Below are positions 1 to 11,026 of a DNA stretch of 64,000 bases, one piece after another. Below the pieces are notes generated by a model. The model did no database searches and was not told the origin of the DNA. It saw nothing but the letters and a program-made list of their open reading frames with translations. Source of the stretch: Branchipolynoe longqiensis (taxonomy: Eukaryota; Annelida; Polychaeta; Phyllodocida; Polynoidae); contig CM059193.1 in assembly GCA_030323885.1 (NCBI GenBank), positions 74,065,543 to 74,129,542 on the forward strand, written 5' to 3'. Position 1 is the first letter of the stretch. Every line of letters starts with the position of its first letter. The position numbers were made by a program, and so were the translations under genes.

Positions 1-405
1 AAAAGCTGCATGCCTTCATGATGCGACATCTGCGTTCAATCATGAGCCTAACCTGGAAGGACAAAGTGACAAATAAGGAAATACTCGAACGGACGGGGCT
101 GCCCTCTATGGAAGATCTTCTGATCAAAAAGAATCTCTGGTGGACTGGACACCTCATGAGGATGTCATCAGACAGGCTACCAAAGCAGATCCTCTATTCT
201 CAACTGTCTTCTGGTTAGAGAAAGAGAGGGCGCCCTCGTCTCCGGTTCAAGGATACCATCAAGAGAAACCTGAAGCTGAGAGACATTAAGACTGACTCAT
301 GGACATCACTCTCACAGCAGAGAGCTAAATGGAGAGCGGCGGTCAAGTAATGAAAGCAGTCTTTGTCGCATCGCGACCGACAGCATGATGATGATGATGA
401 TGATC
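1..405 (+). pseudogene. LINE-B (CFDP2-like RTE-type) 3' end with GAT tail
   Basis: The reading frame at 18-218 encodes the reverse transcriptase C-terminus (LTWKDKVTNKEILERTGLPS, RWTGH-like, LPKQILYSQLSSG) and is cut by TAG where the copy at 58.7 kb has TAT. The coding remnant continues to about 348. It is followed by the family 3' end (TTTGTCGCATCGCGACC) and a (GAT)n tail at about 384-402. It matches 58501-58895 almost base for base. The window starts inside the element. Confidence 0.85.
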
Positions 406-417
406 GGAGGATCAGAA

Positions 418-668
418 CCCATGGGTTTGCGGGTTTGAATGCTGGTCAAGTCAAACCAATGACATATAAAATTGGCGCTCAACATTAATAGGATAGAGCA
501 AGGACTGGTCAGCCCAGTGTCAGGATAATGTGATTGAATGGGATATCAGGTCATTGTGCTGGTGGCCTGATTTCCTAATGGGGCAGCATTGAGTGCACAC
601 TGTTACAAGTCGGTACCCGTCCGGATATTACCTTAGATGATGCCAGGATGTAAAACTCCAACAACCAA
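418..668 (+). mobile_element. SINE-1 copy, head damaged
   Basis: Same family as the type copy at 15151-15482. The end of the tRNA-like head, the body (GGATAATGTGA.TGA.TGGGATATCAGG) and the CCAACAACCAA tail are recognisable; the 5' part is missing. Confidence 0.8.
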
Positions 669-753
669 TGTACAATTTCTACCACCAAATCGCCCAATGG
701 TGGAATCTGTGTGCCAGGCTCTATGGGAAAGGTACCCCACCCCCATTAGTTTA

Positions 754-1102
754 TTAAAGTTGCACAGTCCGATGGTTTTCTGTCATTTTTCTAAGATAAA
801 TCCATTAAATTTATTGTTACAATCTAATTTACTTGAATTTGAAATAACTTCTGTTTTAAATGGCTAAGTTTTGAGCTATTTGAAGTGCAAACATGTAAAA
901 TTTGTTTCGGCAAGCACACCAAAATCCTGACGGTATTAACTTTAGCAGTAACATGTTCTATTAAATTGCCTCGGTATTCCCTTCTCTGTGGTAACAAATG
1001 CTTACTAAGTGCATCAATATCTAAGTTAGATATGTAGAGTCAGATATATATAATTATTTTGGTTTTGAAAAGTTTATGCTTCACCGGACTATGCAGCTTT
1101 AA
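754..1102 (+). mobile_element. TTAA-flanked MITE (piggyBac-like), copy 1
   Basis: It starts TTAAAGTTGCACAGTCCGAT and ends CCGGACTATGCAGCTTTAA, inverted ends flanked by TTAA. It shares its interior (GCAAGCACACCAAAA, CAGTAACATGTTCTATTAAA, TCTAAGTTAGATATGTAGA) with copies at 14921, 32808, 49400 and 52737. No ORF, so non-autonomous. Confidence 0.85.
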
Positions 1103-1154
1103 GCAAGGTACCTTTCAATCACGGACACTAGGTCTTCCTCATTCTATTAATTCT

Positions 1155-1722
1155 ACTAATGCTCAATGCCAGATCTAGTAATGCTGAATGCCAATTCTAG
1201 TAATGCTCAATGCCAATTCTAGTAACGCTGAATGCCAGTTCTAGTAATGCTGAATGCCAATTCTAGTATTGCTGAATGCCAATTCTAGTAACGCTGAATG
1301 CCAGTTCTAGTAATGCTGAATGCCAATTCTAGTAATGCTGAATGCCAATTTGAGTAATGCTGAATGCCAATTCTATTAATGCTGAATGCCAATTCTAGTA
1401 ACGCTGAATGCCAATTCTAGTAATACTCAATGCCAATTCTAGTAACACTGAATGCCAATTCTAGTAATTATGCATGCCAGTTCTAGTAACACTGAATGCC
1501 AATTCTAGTAACACTGAATGTCAATTCTAGTATTGCTGAATGCCAATTCTAGTAATGCTGAATGCCAGTTCTAGTAATGCTCAATGCCAATTCTAGTAAT
1601 GCTGAATGCCAATTTGAGTAATGCTGAATGCCACTTCTAGTAATGCTGAATGCCAATTGTAGTAATGCTGAATGCCAATTCTAGTAACGCTGAATGCCAA
1701 TTCTAGTAATGCTGTATGCCAA
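1155..1722 (+). repeat. 22-bp minisatellite, about 26 units
   Basis: The unit is CTAGTAATGCTGAATGCCAA plus TT, with scattered substitutions (GAATGC/CAATGC, AATTC/AGTTC). The right edge runs in register into a minus-strand SINE-1 at 1705-1852. The unit matches the SINE-1 internal segment CTAGTAATGCTGAGCGCCAG. Confidence 0.95.
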
Positions 1723-1852
1723 AGTAGGTAGCGATAAGTATAAATTTGCAAGTCATTGCTTTGACTCAGCCAATATTCGAAACCATGTCCACCTACATCG
1801 GAAGGCAGCCAGCACTCTTATCGACTCAGCCATCGCGTCTGATTTGAAAAGG
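1705..1852 (-). mobile_element. SINE-1 5' part (tRNA-like head)
   Basis: GTAGGTAGCGATAAGTATAA, a CAAGTCATTG..TTGACTCAGCC segment and a head ending CAGCCATCGCGTCTG identify the family. It is continuous with the preceding minisatellite. Confidence 0.75.
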
Positions 1853-2379
1853 TCTACATGGAATTAAATTACTCGAGGTTGGTATGAAAAGAAGAAGGTG
1901 ATAAAGAATAACAAGAAGGACAAGAACAAGAACAATAAGAAGAAACACCTACCTCAAGGCATGTACTATCTTAAAATATTTGTAATAACCTGGTTTATCA
2001 AATATTTCAATAATTGATAATGCATCCTTTATGGGCATATCCATTGCGATGCCTAGTACCCTGATCGGGCTGATACAACTGCTATCAGGCTGGGTAGTCA
2101 GAGATCAAGTTCTTTTTGTAATCTGAATATTTGTTTAAATATATTTAAATTGAAATGTCCACAATTCAAAATATAGAAGCATTTAGTTAAAGCTTTATTG
2201 CTCTAATATAGCATTACTAAAATTGGATTCCCTCGGGATCCTGGGATGTGTATCGATCTAAGCTACATTTCGGTCAATACTGATCCAGATTCTCTTTGGG
2301 CTGAAATTGCCATATCAGGAAATCATTTGCTGTTATTAAGGCATCACAGTTTTATCTATAGCTATGACGATATGCATAC
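1853..2379. other. Unassigned AT-rich stretch
   Basis: It contains a short A/G-rich simple tract (AAGAAGGACAAGAACAAG, 1890-1945). From about 2230 the sequence may be a diverged 5' part of the SINE-2 copy that follows. No gene was recognised. Confidence 0.5.
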
Positions 2380-2610
2380 CAAAGAGTGGTCCACAAACGG
2401 TTCATCAAAATGCTGTTGTATGTTCTGTCCTGTCTGTGGGAAAGTGCATATAACAGACTCCTTGCTGCTTATCGGTATGATTAGCCTATGTGGTGGCAGC
2501 AGGTTTCCTCCAATGAAATATGTCAGAATGACAATATATGTTTGACATCCAATAGCCGATGATAACAATCAATGTGCTCTAGAGGCATTGTTAAATAAAA
2601 CAAACATTCC
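2380..2610 (+). mobile_element. SINE-2 copy
   Basis: The body TGTGGGAAAGTGCATATAA, the GGTTTCCTCC block, TGTTTGACATCCAATAGCCG and the 3' end GTTAAATAAAACAAAC are present. I recall this 3' half as a widespread molluscan SINE family. The match to a V-type central domain is an inference. Confidence 0.8.
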
Positions 2611-3025
2611 TTTTATATGCACACATTATTTAAGGGGCAGAACAGGTTTGATTTGTTTATTTTGGTATAAAACGGGGCATACCGAGGGTGGTTTAGTAAA
2701 CCGGTGCACAGTTCTGTATTGGAAATCGGACCACCTACACCAAAGGGGCCGACCTAGGTCAGAGTAGGGGATATGTCACTAGAATTAACAATCGGCAATA
2801 AACTGTAGGAAAGCGTAGAACAACATCCACAGCTGCTAGCATCAACTTAAGGCCCCCTCACACACCGCGATGGCTCGTCTCTAACTAATTTCATCGGGGA
2901 TCGGGGACAATTCTTTTCATCTTGACTTGCAATATCTATGCACATATTCACCAAATGGTTTTTTAAAAAACGCCTCTTGAAATATGAGAACAGTAGTACC
3001 TGTCTTCAAGGAACAACACTGCAGA

Positions 3026-3374
3026 CCAGGCGGGATGGACGGATGAGTTGAGCATCCGTCTCCCGTTTTGGTAGATCGTGAGATTCGAATCCATGGGTTC
3101 TCATGCAGGTCGAGTCAAACCAATGACTTAAAAATGAATACCTTCCGCTTCCTAGCCGGGCGCACATCATTATTAGGATATGGCAAGGACTGGTTTGCTC
3201 AGTGTCAAGATAATGTGCCTGAGTGGGATATCAGGTCATGGTGCTGGCAACCTGGTCTCCCAGGGAGGCAGCACTATAAAGTCACCATTAGTGTGCACTG
3301 TCACAAGTCGGTACCTGTCCTGATATGACCTTAGATGTTGCCAGGATGTAAAACCCCAACAACCAACCAACAAC
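3026..3374 (+). mobile_element. SINE-1 copy, near full length
   Basis: Head GGCGGGATGGACGGATGAGT with duplicated B-box-like segment, body and CAACAACCAACC tail are all present. Confidence 0.9.
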
Positions 3375-3597
3375 ACTGCATCCAGACCAATGTTGTCCTC
3401 ACAAACCCAGTGTCCTGTCATCGGAAGGACAGTGAAATGGGATAAAAACAATTCACACATCGGAAGACTGTCCACACATTGCAAGGAGTTTACTGAACAC
3501 AGAGTCGCTGAAGACAGGGACTATTATTTACCATCGCCATGCTTTAACAAAATACTTACCTGAACCATTCATTCTAAACATTTTCACAAAGAAAACA

Positions 3598-3716
3598 CAA
3601 AGTCATTGGTTTGACTCAATCAAGATTCGAAATCATGGGTTCGAATCCCATGATCTACCAAAACTGGAGATGGACGCTCAACTGATTCAGCCATCCCGCC
3701 TGGTCTGCAGTGTTGT
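3598..3716 (-). mobile_element. SINE-1 head fragment
   Basis: The reverse complement of the head plus the TCATTGGTTTGACTC segment. It forms the right arm of the 2950-3780 inverted duplication. Confidence 0.8.
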
Positions 3717-4523
3717 TCCCTGAAGACAGGTACTACTGTTCTCATATTTTAAGAGGGGATGTTTTGAAAATATTTGGTTTAAATTAGTTTTGTTGGGTTT
3801 TTTGTTTGTTATTGCAATATATGAATACAGACTGGTCTTGTTGCAGCAGTGCATAAACACGCCCGTATTGGGCAAGCACCCAAAGACAGGCTCATGCATT
3901 GTTTACATGAAATACTGCACCCATCAGGTATAAGTTCCCATTATTTACCAGCAAGTCCATTGGTAAAAACAAAAACAAAATGGGGAAGGAGAGGATGTGA
4001 TGAGAGAAAACAAAGAAAAATCACATGGTAACATTTGCAATGCAGCATCGTGATTTACTAATCAATTACACTGGTCTCATTCCTCCATGGGCATGTTGTA
4101 GATCAGACCTACCCCCACACCCACACCCACACACCCACCCATTCCGCGCTTCTACCATGCAATATAAGGTGGCGCCACTGGTGGCAACCCAGGGAACTGC
4201 ACTCTAAGGTCAGACAGGTGTCACCCATCTGTGAGACATCTGTGTATCGCTTAATGTCGTCTGCTGTGTTTCATAAACAATTGATTTACTTAATGTTCCA
4301 GGTATAACTTATAAGTATATAACTTTTTTATATATAAAATAATGATCAATGCAAGAAAATGATGAGTCTGTATTTATATACTTTTTTTGTAAACAAAATA
4401 TGCTACCTTTCTTTATTTCCCCCTGCTGAATGGAAGATCCTGCCTTTCTAAGATATTCGTCTTTCGAGTTGTTCTGCGCTGGCTTTCTGTGCATTTGAGT
4501 ATGACACATGGCACTAGCACAAT

Positions 4524-4842
4524 ACGGAATGGCCGAATGAGTTGAGCGTCCGTCTCCCATTTTGACAGATCGTGGGATTCGAACCCTAGGGTTCGAACTT
4601 GAGTCAAACCAATGGCTTAAAAAGGTATACTTGTCGCTTCCTAGCCAGGCACTCAGCATTATTAGGATAGGGCAAGGAAGTGTTGGCTCAGTGTCAGGAT
4701 AATGTGACTGTGTGGGATATCAGGTAATGATGCTGGCGGTGTGGTCTCCCAGTGGGGCAGCACTATTAAGTCGTCATGAGTGTGTACTGTGACGAGTCGG
4801 TACCCATCCTGATATGACCTTAGATGTTGCCGACTTGCCAGG
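4524..4842 (+). mobile_element. SINE-1 copy
   Basis: The head has A-box ATGGCCGAATGAGTTGAGCG and B-box GATTCGAACCC, followed by the body. It is truncated at GATGTTGCC before the A-rich tail. Confidence 0.85.
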
Positions 4843-5042
4843 CCTGGTGTGGACACTGCTCATGCAATATGAATATGTTGACCTTGGTTCCCCCTCAATC
4901 AATTCTTATCTTAGTCAATTCTCATCAATGAATCCCCAGGCTTAAAATCCTTACCTTTGCAGCATTATCTGTTTGGTAGCATTTTGACAGCAGATGTTTT
5001 TGAAAGAGAGAAAACACCGCATCACTATAAAAGTAGGGGTCA

Positions 5043-5106
5043 CTATCAAAACGTGTTTTTTTGTGGGATAAATATGTTTATCCTGCTGAATAGGGTATTT
5101 GGTCAG
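5043..5106 (-). repeat. R5 repeat 3' end fragment
   Basis: TAAATATGTTTATCCTGCTGAATA preceded by a T-run is the reverse complement of the poly-A end of the R5 family, whose long copies are at 42743-43175 and 46368-46799. Confidence 0.5.
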
Positions 5107-5149
5107 CAACGAATTACAGTTCATCCAGACATTGTTAAAAAAGTAAAGC

Positions 5150-5490
5150 TCGTTTTATTTAATGACGCCTCTAGAGCACATTGATCTTTGTCATCAGCTA
5201 TCGAACGTCAAATATATGGTCATTCAGACCTATTGCTTTGGAGAAAACATGCTACCACCACATAGGCTACTCTTTCTGATAAGCAGCAAGGGGTCTTTTA
5301 TATGCACTTTCCCACAGAAAGGACAACACATACCACAGCCTTTGATGAACCAGTTGTGGACCACTCGTTGGAATGAAAAATAGCCCAAACTGTAAATGGG
5401 TGGTCCACTGAGCAGGATCGCTAGGATGACCGACACCTTCACAGGTGGACACTCTACCACCTGAGGTACGTCCTGCTCCCCCAGCCATTG
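5150..5490 (-). mobile_element. SINE-2 copy
   Basis: Inverted SINE-2 body. From its 3' end it reads TCTAGAGCACATTGAT, then CACATAGGCTACTCTTTCTG, TTTATATGCACTTTCCCACA, GTGGACCACT and CCACTGAGCAGGATCG. A degenerate tRNA-like head ends near CTACCACCTGAG. Confidence 0.82.
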
Positions 5491-5779
5491 ATCAAGTCAC
5501 GATTATTTATAGCAAAATTGGTTTAGAGAATATATATGCCAGCATAAGTATTAAAGTAAGATCAACATAGCAGTTAGATATACAAGTTGAAGCATATTGC
5601 ATAATGGGTTAGTGAGGTGTACTTACAGTACTACTGCAATAGGATAGCACTGTCAATATTAGCTGGATTAATGTGAGTACTTTTTCAGGGCATTTAAGGA
5701 TGTGTTCAGATGTTATCTTCTGCATTGATTGATGGTTATAATAGTCCCTCATATCACTCATTGCCAGACAGGGGTTCAC

Positions 5780-5952
5780 TCGGCATTATTAGGATATAGC
5801 AAGGACTAGTTGGTTCAGTGTCAGGATAATGTGACTGAGTGGGATACCAGGTCATGGTGCTGGCGGGCTGGTGGTCTCCAAGTGGGGAAGCACTCTAATC
5901 AGTCGCCATAGAGAGCACTGTAACAATTCGGTACCAGTCCTTAAATGATCAA
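5780..5952 (+). mobile_element. SINE-1 body fragment
   Basis: CACTCGGCATTATTAGGATA, AAGGACTAGTTGG, the GATAATGTGACTGAGTGG core and the GGTACCAGTCC block are clear; head and tail are missing. Confidence 0.8.
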
Positions 5953-6485
5953 AATTATCAACATACGCACCTGTGGTAGCCAATGCATTATGCGAATATA
6001 CTTCCACCGTATACCTACCTAGTCTAGTTCCAAATACCGTCACAGTGGCGCCACTTCCTCCACCACCACCCTCTACAAACCCGTCACCCCCGCATCACAC
6101 GTCTACCCGGCTCCTGGGGTTAGGGTTTATATTGACCAGGCAGACGCCCCAGCTATTCTCTGGGCCATGGTTAGTCAACAGTGGGCGTATACACGGGGTG
6201 TTTACAAGAGGGTGCTCGGGGATGTGCAAATCTGGGGCAGTGGCACTGACACTTTGCAAAGCGGCACCATTGGGTAGTTCCGGATTAAATCCAACAAGGG
6301 GTGCAGTGCCGCAATTCGGGTCAGTGAGTATACATATAGTGCCTGCCCTCAGCGACCCCTGTGTTTAACTTACAGATTAACTTACAGATCACCTTCTGGC
6401 TGATCTAGGTCCAATTTCTATCCAGCCTTCTCTCAAATGCTTCAACCATTAGTGATTCAACGACTTGGCCCGGATAAGTATTCCA
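5953..6485. other. Unassigned stretch
   Basis: It contains a C-rich segment (6050-6120) and an open frame of 131 codons (5973-6368) with no recognisable domain. I see no supported gene. Confidence 0.4.
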
Positions 6486-6602
6486 TGGATTTTTTTTGCT
6501 GGAGGGTAAAGTATTTATTCATCTGAATATGACATTTGTCAGCGCCAGAGCACTGGTCTTCCTGCCTTCTTACTATTAGAATTGACAGTCTAAATAATCT
6601 AA
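6486..6602 (-). repeat. R5 repeat 3' end fragment
   Basis: A T-run, TATTTATTCATCTGAATA, then GTCAGCGCCAGAGCACTGGT. This is the inverted poly-A end of R5, shared with 11728-11815 and 42743-43175. Confidence 0.6.
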
Positions 6603-7107
6603 GTTTGATCAGTGCTGTATTAGTCACAGCACCGATCCTGTAGAATTAAGGGAGTGGCTTCAGGTGTATAATGTACAGCACCAGTCAGTGTAGTTCATGC
6701 AAAAATGAGGAGCAGCACAGAGAAGAAAGTGTATACTCGGGGCAACTCAAATAATCGATGCATCTAGAGCATCTGTCATTCTAATGAAAAAATGACCTCA
6801 ATTCTTGACCTATCGACGAACCTCTCCAGTTAACGGACATGTTTGTAAATATACAAACTTATTTTCTTTTGATTGATATTCTTTGCGATCACTGGACACC
6901 ACCTATGTCAGGACAAGATAGGTCTGGGTTCAAAAGTGACCGCTGAAGACCGATACCACTTACTTTTGTTGTTGTATAGTGGGCAGCTTGCCTTAACAGT
7001 GGCGCCATCTAGTGTGTAAGGCGAGCATCTACACACAGTAGAGTGGAAGTGCATCAACGTCACTTGTATACGAACTTGTTGTGTTCGTTTGTTGGTGCGA
7101 TCATGTC
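6603..7107. other. Unassigned stretch
   Basis: Mixed-composition DNA without a gene, tandem repeat or recognised element. Confidence 0.4.
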
Positions 7108-7346
7108 CCTATCAACATCTGAGGGCATATCAATGACTTCTGACAGTTCACACCGATGGCAACTTTATAGTGCTGCCCCATAGAGAGACCAGGCTGCTGG
7201 CACCATGACTCGGTATTCCACTCAGTTACATTATGCTGATACTGAGCTAACTAGTCATTGTACTACCCTACAAATGCAGAGCGCCGGCGACAAGAATCAA
7301 ATATCAATTTCTGTAACTCATGGGTTTGACTCGGCTGGGAATCGAG
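7108..7346 (-). mobile_element. SINE-1 copy, diverged
   Basis: The reverse-complement body is visible (CAACATCTGAGGGCATATCA, GCAACTTTATAGTGCTGCCC, ATGACTCGGTATTCCACTCA). It runs into GGGTTTGACTCGGCTGGGAA before the head decays. Confidence 0.75.
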
Positions 7347-7494
7347 ATACATAGATATGGATATACATTTTCAGCGGAACAGTGAGTGAGGATAACGGTC
7401 GCTGAGGGATGGGCGAGCAGGTGGTGCCACGTGGTGAGGTAATGAGGTACCAATAGATGACCTAATGAGTAGGTGACCAGCCGGTTACTTAAGC

Positions 7495-8075
7495 CCCATT
7501 CATACAGCACAACTTTAGGCCGAACTAGGTAAGGCAAACTAGATGAGGCGAACTAGGCGTGAAAGTGTGTCGTATCCACACATCCAGTGCTTGGGGCGGT
7601 TTAAGCCGGAAATCGATATCTGCGCATGAGCAAGTCCATACTAACCAGCGCCACTTTCGGTTAGTCGACGTCAATACGAGAGAGTGTGGGTTCGACCTAG
7701 ATATGTATAGACTGGGTCGTATTGTCTTGGAACGGTCAAAACTTCTGCTGGGCAGTGAAAACCTATAAATAAATGATGAACAAACTATCTGTGCACAGCT
7801 AGAGGTTTCATAGACCAAATTATATAATATGCACTTTTGATCGACCACTTCAGCCGCTTCAAGTAAACCGCTACCGTCCACACAAGCAAGATGCGCCGAT
7901 TTAAGCTAGTTCGCTTCATAGATACTACCTCGCGACGTGGTTTACTTGAGGTGAACTAGATGCATCGACTCAGCCCTAATCCGCTTCAGCGTCACGTCCA
8001 CAAGGCCAATGTGAACCGAACTAGACAAGGCAAATTAGTTGAGGCGACTTAAGGTGCATGTATGAATGGGGCTTT
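7495..8075. mobile_element. Fold-back element with AAGCCCCATTCATACA ends
   Basis: The left end AAGCCCCATTCATACAGCAC and right end TGCATGTATGAATGGGGCTT are inverted. Sub-terminal CGAACTAGGTAAGGCAAACT and GAACTAGACAAGGCAAATT show the arms are related over about 60 bp, partly palindromic and partly tandem. No ORF. TIR spelling resembles the GCCCCTGTCACA fold-back group, with a different interior. Confidence 0.7.
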
Positions 8076-8076
8076 G

Positions 8077-8475
8077 GTCGCAGGGGAGTAGATGGATCTT
8101 CCGGATTATTATACTTGCATATTGGCTTATACAGCATATATATAGGGAGAGGGCTAGATGATAGTGAATATATTAAATTTGTGCAGAATCATCATCGGGA
8201 CGTTTGAACGCCGCTGATTGCTTCTTCAACGCCTAACTGTCGATCTGCAAGCTGACTGATTGCTCAGGGAGGGGGGTGAGGGAGGCAACACCTCCTCCCC
8301 TTGCCGATCAGATTTCCCAGGGGCATTGGTTGCTTGTATGGGCCATTGACAAGGCAGCAAAAGGCTTCACAATCTGTCTCGCGAGAAGCCACGAGTGTAC
8401 GTGATAGTCTGCGAGAGTGCAGTCAGCAGACGGCCGGGAGGAGGGTGTCTCTGCATTACAAACCAACCGGGCGCT
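8077..8475. other. Unassigned stretch
   Basis: Mixed DNA with a short G-rich run near 8270. No gene or repeat family recognised. Confidence 0.4.
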
Positions 8476-9110
8476 GTGGACGAATTGGTAGAGAACAGGC
8501 CTCGCGTGCGGAAGGTCGGGAGTTTGGTTCGCAGTTGAGTCAAACCAATGACTTTAACATTGAAACACGATCATCCTATCGATCCTGCTCAGTGGACACA
8601 TTTGCAGTTTGGGCTGTTTTCCGTTCCAACCAGTGGTCCACAACTGGTTAATCAAAGGCTGTGGTATATGCTGACCTGTCTGTGGGAAAGTTCATATAAA
8701 AGACCCCTTGCTGGTTATCGGAAAGAGTAGCCTATGTGGTGGCATCAAGTTTCCTCCAAAGAAATATGTCAGAATGACCATATGTTTGACTTGACGTCCA
8801 ATAGCCGATGATTAAAATCAATGTCCTCTAGAGTCATCGTTAAATAAAACAAACTTGTTGTTAAAATTGATACTTGTCACTTCCTAGCCTGGCGTTGATC
8901 ATTAATAGGATAGGGCAAGGGCTGGTTAGCTCAGTGTCAGGATAATGTGACTGAGTGGGCTATTGGGTCATGGTGTTGGCGGCCTGATTTCCCATTGCGG
9001 CAGCACTATAACGTCGTCAAGAGTTTGCACTGTCACAAGTCAGTACCCATCCTGATATGACCTTAGCTGTTGCTAGGCCATAAAACAACAACAAACAAAA
9101 ATCAAAGAAA
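8476..9110 (+). mobile_element. SINE-1 copy split by a SINE-2 insertion
   Basis: A SINE head (8476-8556: A-box GGACGAATTGGTAGAGAACA, B-box-like TTTGGTTCGC, then TCAAACCAATGACTTTAA) stops where SINE-2 begins. SINE-1 resumes at about 8872 (TTGATACTTGTCACTTCC) and runs through to an AACAACAACAAAC tail. The flanks of the insert, TTAACATTGA and TTAAAATTGA, look like a target duplication. Confidence 0.82.
8560..8868 (+). mobile_element. SINE-2 copy inserted in SINE-1
   Basis: It lacks a tRNA head and starts at CGATCATCCTATCGATCCTG. It runs through CAGTTTGGGCTGTTTTCCGT, TGTCTGTGGGAAAGTTCATA and GTCCAATAGCCGATGATTAA to GTTAAATAAAACAAACTTG. This is the cleanest SINE-2 body in the window. Confidence 0.88.
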
Positions 9111-9162
9111 GCATTACAAACCACTCACCCCACCATACCCAGAAAAGTCCCCGGAATGTAAG

Positions 9163-9359
9163 TACAGAGGAACCCCGTTATAACGTCATCCTTGGGGTCC
9201 ATACAAATATCATCGCGAACCAAAAAAGTTGGGTCGCGCTACATCGGTGTTCAGTTTACTGAATTAGCTTTGAATTAAACAATTCCGGCTCCAATGACTG
9301 ACCATGTTATATCCGAATTTGCGTAAAATTGTGGCGTGTAAATTTAGGGTTTCACTGTA
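9163..9359. mobile_element. pogo/Tigger-like MITE remnant
   Basis: The left end TACAGAGGAACCCCGTTATA and right end GGGTTTCACTGTA form approximate inverted ends of the CAGT(N)AACCCC type. About 197 bp, no ORF. Confidence 0.5.
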
Positions 9360-9489
9360 GAACTTATTTGTCAAATGAAAACTATTGACAGGGGCACCAG
9401 ATAAATAACTGGTTTGCATTATAGTTGCATAAACCGATAAGATTTGACTTCATGCCATACTTACAAATTAAATCTATTTGATTAATTAT

Positions 9490-9797
9490 GATCTACTAAA
9501 ACATTTTAGCCTTGTTGAGGGCAGCTGGACTGTACCACCTCATATAGTTTACTAAATAGATTCTATCAATTATTAATAAAACTTTTCTTTTTCTATGGGA
9601 ATTTGTTTCCCTTGACCACAAATATATGATTGTGAGCTTTCTAATTTAATGAGTATCTATTGTCACATAATTGATTGTCTGCTTTTACATGTAAAACCGA
9701 TGGTTTGAACAAAAAACAAACATTTCTCGCCGTGAATATGGCATATGCTGCCAACATGGCGTAAAGCAACCACCAATCAATCAATCACTTCAGGTTG
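9490..9797 (+). mobile_element. SINE-3 copy with AATC tail
   Basis: It runs from ACATTTTAGCCTTGTTGAGG through GGGCAGCTGGACTG, a T-rich middle, AACATTTCTCGCCGTGAATA and GGCGTAAAGCAACCACC to (AATC)n. The 3' end recurs at 13562, 28742 and 44783. The 9530-9630 part is nearly identical to 55081-55183. Calling it a SINE is an inference from size and tail. Confidence 0.75.
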
Positions 9798-9949
9798 AGA
9801 CTACTTTGGTTTTAAAGGGTTACCTTTGGAAATATTTGATATGAAACCATACCAAATTAATTTGGCTGAGCACACCAAAATTATACAAATAATTGTTTTT
9901 GTTCATCCATGTTCAAGTGTACTAGTGCAGCAGCATAGCGCAAGACCAA

Positions 9950-10190
9950 ATATGGTGGCTGAATGGATAAGAGTATGGGCTTCCCATGCGGAAGATGAGG
10001 GGTTCAAATCCTGGCCGAGTCACACCAATGAGTTACAAAAAGTGATACTTGATAATTGTCGCTGGCATTCAGCATTAGTAGAATAGTTCAAGTACTGCTT
10101 CGCTGAGTATCGGCATAATGTAACTGAGTGAAATACTGAGTCATTGTGCCAGAAGCCAGGTCTCCCAATGAACAAAGCCATAACCAGCCC
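9950..10190 (+). mobile_element. SINE-1 relative with a different tRNA head
   Basis: The head ATGGTGGCTGAATGGATAAG ... GGGGTTCAAATCC is followed by a diverged SINE-1 body (CATAATGTAACTGAGTGAAA, GAAGCCAGGTCTCCCAATG). It is truncated before the tail. Confidence 0.65.
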
Positions 10191-10411
10191 GAGAGTTGCT
10201 TCTGCCCAGGGCAAGCTGAACTTTTCCGCCTTTATAAGTATGATTGCTTTGAAATGTAACTCTAATGGGGAACCCCCTAACACATGGCGCCCTGGGCGAC
10301 TTCCCGAGTTTTCGGTCCCTTCAGCCGGCCCTGAATACAATTGTTTCCCATTCTATTGCTGCGTCTGCTTTAAGGGGGGGGGGGGTCGTCTGTCAATACA
10401 TGTTCACCCTT
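10191..10411. other. Unassigned stretch with G-run
   Basis: Contains a 14-base G-run at about 10374-10386 and no recognised gene. Confidence 0.4.
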
Positions 10412-10963
10412 ATGGTGCTGTCACATTACGATGCTTCTCGCCGGCGCGCCGCCAATGTGCAAAATCACTTTTAATCATCGAGACACATCAAACTTTTCAG
10501 CATCAGCGCAACGTATTGGTAGCATGCGGCCAACGTTGTGAGAAAAAAACCTAAAAAGTTTGGCACGCCGTCCTGATATGACCTTAGATGTTGCTAGGAT
10601 GTAAAACAACAACAAACAAACAAAGCGACAGTTTGGCGGAATGAGCCTCACACACGCACGGCGTGTACCTAGCATTCGCATGACGTTATTCCCGCGCGTC
10701 TAATGTATCTCGCAGTGCTCCTAACGTCGCCATGATGTTGGCACCCGCGCGTTGTCGCATGTTGAAAGTTTTGTGCAAGCACAAAACTTCGCGATCCCCT
10801 GACGCATGCCGCCAACCCTTGCCGACCATCGCCGTTCATCAACGAATACCAACGCGCGCCTAACACGCGCCTAACGCTTCTTGACGTATCCCGACATTGC
10901 GCCAAAAAATCAAATATGTCGAGGTGCATTGGGAAAAAGCGTCGTAATGTGACAGCACCATTA
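10411..10963 (+). mobile_element. Fold-back element FB-1, copy A, with SINE tail inside
   Basis: The ends TATGGTGCTGTCACATTACG and CGTAATGTGACAGCACCATT are inverted. A near-perfect central palindrome lies at about 10770-10792 (AAGTTTTGTGC then AAGCACAAAACTT). At 10565-10622 sits a 58-bp SINE-1 tail (CCTGATATGACCTTAGATGT to AACAACAACAAAC). Copy B at 48840-49399 has the same tail at the same place and in the same orientation. No coding capacity. Confidence 0.85.
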
Positions 10964-11026
10964 TACACTTCTGTATTGTCATGAATGAGACTATAATTAA
11001 AACATGTGAGACAGACAAGTACATAT

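Larger units (their letters stand above)
2950..3780. repeat. Inverted duplication around SINE-1 heads
   Basis: About 185 bp at 2950-3135 reappears inverted at 3595-3780. Both arms hold the unique stretch GAACAACACTGCAGACCAGG followed by a SINE-1 head. The ~460 bp between them contains the remainder of the left SINE-1 (body and tail, to 3374) and unassigned sequence. Confidence 0.75.

Noticed and set aside
1155..1722. CRISPR-like array
   Set aside because: Repeats are contiguous 22-bp units without spacers and the DNA is animal.
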